Assembly: GCA_025964635.1 (NCBI GenBank) | Contig: JAOPYP010000392.1 | Span: forward strand, 1 to 7,790 | Source of the DNA: Actinomycetes bacterium | GTDB taxonomy: Bacteria > Actinomycetota > Actinomycetes > Streptosporangiales > Streptosporangiaceae | Direction of reading: 5' to 3' | Length of the DNA: 7,790 bases | Part shown: positions 5,969 to 7,790 of the stretch, in pieces | Position numbering within the stretch: position 1 is the first letter of the stretch | Layout: each line of letters starts with the position of its first letter | Notes under the pieces: model-generated | What the model was told of the DNA's origin: nothing | Databases searched by the model: none | The model's input: only the letters and a program-made list of their open reading frames with translations | Program-made: the position numbers and the translations under genes

Positions 5969-6084
5969 GGGAGACTTCGCAGCAGATTTGGGCAGCTTCA
6001 GGGCTATCCGTTCGAGAAGGTAACGGCTGGGCGGCCCGCGGCGGTCTTCCTTCTGCGGGAGGCCGGGCGACCAATGGTGGTGAC

Positions 6085-6798
6085 ATGCACGTAGCGGACT
6101 GGACGATGCCGAGCGGTACTGGCGCGGCAGTGGTAGGCGGGGCCTGGCCCACGGTCACCCCCAGCCCCGGGCTCGTCCGGGCCAACGGCACCGGGCCCAG
6201 GTCTCCCGGCCGTCCCCGCGACGCGACTCTCGACACCGCCATCCTCCGTGCCGCCGCAGGCCAGCTTGCCGAGCGCGGTTACGCCGGGATGTCGATGGAG
6301 GGGGTAGCGGCTGCGGCCGGCACCACGGCGCCGAGCCTGCGCCGCAGGTTCCGCGACAAGCTCGAGCTTGCTACGGCCGCGATCAGCGCCATGCGCACCG
6401 TTCCGCTCCCCCGGGCGACCGGCGATCCGCGGGCCGACGCCCTGACCATCCTGGAGAACCTGCGGGTCCAGCTGGCCAGGCAGGACGGGATGGCCATGGT
6501 GGGCACCGTCCTCGCCGAAGAACGCCGCAACCCGGAGCTCCTCGATCGATTCCGCCAGCGGATCGATGAACCGGCCCGGGAACGACTGCGGCAGGCCCTG
6601 CACCAGGGCGTGCAGGCGGGCGAGCTTCAGCCAGAACTTGACCTCGATACCGCAGTCAGCGTCCTCATCGGCTCGCTCTACGCGCGCTACCTGGGCTCGC
6701 GGCGGATTCCTGATGACTGGGCGGAGCGCACCCTCGGCGTTATCTGGCCATCGGCAATCCGCCCCGGGAACGGCGGCTCGCCCTCACCCGGACGATGA
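6085..6798 (+). CDS. TetR/AcrR family transcriptional regulator, about 237 aa
   Basis: A typical TetR DNA-binding domain lies at about residues 42-100. It shows GRPRDATLDTAILRAAAGQL, then AERGYAGMSMEGVAAAAGTT and SLRRRFRDKLELATAA, the helix-turn-helix with its following positioning helix. The C-terminal half (about 105-225) is helical and ligand-binding-like: ADALTILENLRVQLARQDG, VLAEERRNPELLDRFRQRID, VSVLIGSLYARYL. The effector is unknown. Such proteins usually repress nearby genes and dissociate when a small molecule binds. The first 35-40 residues are Gly/Pro-rich and unlike the family, so the true start may be downstream. ATG 6085 has only a weak GGTGG upstream, and ATG 6106 is the alternative. 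It is divergent from the sigma operon (137 bases apart) and 43 bases ahead of the roadblock gene, with which it may be co-transcribed. Confidence 0.88.
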   Translation: MHVADWTMPSGTGAAVVGGAWPTVTPSPGLVRANGTGPRSPGRPRDATLDTAILRAAAGQLAERGYAGMSMEGVAAAAGTTAPSLRRRFRDKLELATAAISAMRTVPLPRATGDPRADALTILENLRVQLARQDGMAMVGTVLAEERRNPELLDRFRQRIDEPARERLRQALHQGVQAGELQPELDLDTAVSVLIGSLYARYLGSRRIPDDWAERTLGVIWPSAIRPGNGGSPSPGR

Positions 6799-6841
6799 GT
6801 CAGGCCAACCGGCCATAAGCCCCGGCGAAGTGAGGAAGAGC

Positions 6842-7243
6842 GTGCGTGAGGCGCCCAAGCTGGACTGGCTGATCACGGCGTTTACCCAACGGGTTCCTGA
6901 CGTTGCGCGGGCGGCGGTCGTGTCGGCCGACGGCCTTCCGCTGGCGTGCTCCCACGGCTTCCCGCCGGACGGACTGGACCAGCTGGCCGCGATCGCTTCC
7001 GGCCTGTCCAGCCTGGTACGGGGCGCGGCCCGGATCTTCGACGGAGGCTCGGTCGTCCAGACGGTCGTGATGATGCAGCAGGGCCTGCTGATTGTGCGGG
7101 CGGTAGGCCACGGCGCGGTCCTGGTCGCCCTCGCCTCAGCTGACTGCGATGCCGGCCATGTGGCGTACGAGATGGAGTTGCTCGGCGAGCAGGCGGGGCA
7201 CGCCCTGAACCCCGCCGCCCGCGCCCCGGCCAGGCCGGCGTGA
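6842..7243 (+). CDS. Roadblock/LC7 domain protein, 133 aa
   Basis: It starts VREAPKLDWLITAFTQRVPD and continues ARAAVVSADGLPLACSHGF, DQLAAIASGLSSLVRGAARI and VVQTVVMMQQGLLIVRAVG. It ends near the hallmark CDAGHVAYEMELLGEQAG. This covers the complete single roadblock/LC7 fold of the kind found as the second protein of actinobacterial conservons. There it acts with a sensor kinase, a DUF742 protein and a small Ras-like GTPase, probably as a GTPase-regulating or scaffold subunit. None of those partners occurs in this window. The partner here may be encoded elsewhere. GTG 6842 is chosen because GAGGA (6832-6836) lies five bases upstream; GTG 6830 is an in-frame alternative. The product is cytoplasmic, with no membrane segment. 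Confidence 0.9.
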   Translation: MREAPKLDWLITAFTQRVPDVARAAVVSADGLPLACSHGFPPDGLDQLAAIASGLSSLVRGAARIFDGGSVVQTVVMMQQGLLIVRAVGHGAVLVALASADCDAGHVAYEMELLGEQAGHALNPAARAPARPA

Positions 7244-7258
7244 GAAAGGGCCGCTCCG

Positions 7259-7281
7259 GCCGGGTTTGCGGCGAACCCGGC
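7259..7281. terminator. Hairpin terminator downstream of the roadblock gene
   Basis: GCCGGGTT (7259-7266) pairs perfectly with AACCCGGC (7274-7281) around a 7-base loop. It begins 15 bases after the roadblock stop codon and 33 bases before the stop of the convergent gene. There is no T-tract, but an 8-bp GC-rich stem in this position is a good candidate bidirectional terminator. Confidence 0.55.
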
Positions 7282-7313
7282 GAGGGCGCTTGCCAGCCGG
7301 CCGGCCTGACCGG

Positions 7314-7790
7314 TCATCCGGTGGACCTGCCCCGAAACCTGGGCGGGGCAGCGCCCCGCCCGGTGCTCCAAGCCCCGCCTCCGAGGCGTCCTTCCTCCAG
7401 GTCACCGGGGGGCCTCGGGCGGTATCCAGACAGCAGGATGGGTGCGGCGTCCTGCCCGTCGTAGAGGGCCTGGCAGGGGACGCGGAAGGAGCAGGCGCCG
7501 CACTTCCGGTCGGAGGGATCCGGAGACACGTCGAGGTCCGGGCGGATCATCTCGGCGACGTCGGTACCCAGCCGGCGGCCGGCCCCGGCGACGTCCGCCG
7601 GGCTGCGGCGCAGCCAGGTCCGGCGGAACCCTTCCCCGGTGCGCTGCTCGATCGGCTCGAGAGGCTGAGGCTCCCGCGCCCGGGCGTACATCCGCCGGTG
7701 CTGGGGAATCGACCGGCCCCCGCCGCTGGGCTCATGCTGCCGGACGGCGGGCGGTGCGGCGGCGGCCCGGGGACGCGGCCAGCGCCAGCG
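7314..7790 (-). CDS. C-terminal part of a probable Fe-S PD-(D/E)XK nuclease-like protein (runs off right edge)
   Basis: The minus-strand frame is open from the right edge to TGA at 7316-7314, 158 visible residues; the N-terminus is outside the window. The first 33 visible residues are Pro/Arg/Ala-rich. Next comes EQRTGEGFRRTWLRRSPADV and the helix AGRRLGTDVAEMIRPDLDV. The Cys cluster KCGACSFRVPC follows (C-x2-C-x5-C), then ALYDGQDAAPILLSGYRPRP and a basic tail with WSTGRGAAPPRFRGR. This Cys spacing is that of the C-terminal three ligands of the 4Fe-4S cluster in Cas4 and AddB nucleases, whose fourth Cys lies far upstream. I recall actinobacterial proteins with this tail being annotated as PD-(D/E)XK family. 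The catalytic motif cannot be checked here. The Met codon at 7691 is internal, not a start. Confidence 0.6.
   Translation of the reverse strand, partial: RWRWPRPRAAAAPPAVRQHEPSGGGRSIPQHRRMYARAREPQPLEPIEQRTGEGFRRTWLRRSPADVAGAGRRLGTDVAEMIRPDLDVSPDPSDRKCGACSFRVPCQALYDGQDAAPILLSGYRPRPPGDLEEGRLGGGAWSTGRGAAPPRFRGRSTG

Noticed and set aside
5342..6094. Plus-strand open frame of 250 codons across the sigma gene and promoter region
   Set aside because: It lies antisense to the complete ECF sigma factor and shows no recognisable domain, despite its length.
6004..6603. Minus-strand open frame opposite the TetR gene
   Set aside because: The TetR helix-turn-helix and ligand domain on the plus strand are unmistakable; the antisense product has no family.
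6784..7371. Minus-strand frame of 195 codons opposite the roadblock gene
   Set aside because: The roadblock domain on the plus strand accounts for the region.

Overview
The window is very GC-rich, with G or C at most third codon positions, GTG starts and long spurious antisense frames. Its gene families (PASTA-type Ser/Thr kinase, roadblock/LC7 protein, DUF6069 membrane protein, single-domain VOC proteins) point to a filamentous or other high-GC actinobacterium. No genus can be named from this sequence alone, and nothing looks like a phage, IS element, CRISPR array, tRNA or rRNA.

Left part (1-2706): a truncated-haemoglobin-family gene runs off the left edge on the minus strand. It is divergent from a small unrecognised protein (508-939, +) preceded by a strong stem-loop. 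Then come two divergent single-domain VOC proteins (1086-1484, -; 1694-2074, +) and a four-helix DUF6069 membrane protein (2224-2706, +). These look like independent single-gene units, several ending in candidate hairpin terminators.

Centre (2758-5947, minus strand): the most coherent unit is a three-gene, translationally coupled operon. It runs ECF-type sigma factor (start 5947), single-pass membrane protein resembling actinobacterial anti-sigma factors (start 5396, ATGA overlap with the sigma gene), then a membrane Ser/Thr kinase with one extracellular PASTA domain (start 4263, or GTG 4275 with a GTGA overlap). My inference is an envelope signalling module in which extracytoplasmic sensing by the membrane protein and/or the kinase controls the sigma factor. 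The C-terminus of the anti-sigma-like protein shows signs of a frame change near 4455-4490.

Right part (6085-7790): a TetR-family regulator, divergent from the sigma gene, is followed after 43 bases by a roadblock/LC7 protein. That protein normally sits in a four-gene conservon, but here its partners are absent. Convergent to it, running off the right edge, is the C-terminal part of a protein with a C-x2-C-x5-C cluster like those of the Fe-S-containing PD-(D/E)XK nucleases (Cas4/AddB type).

No intergenic stretch exceeds 300 bases. The only candidate for an undescribed system is the sigma / membrane protein / PASTA kinase operon. The other genes belong to known families or are lone unknowns.
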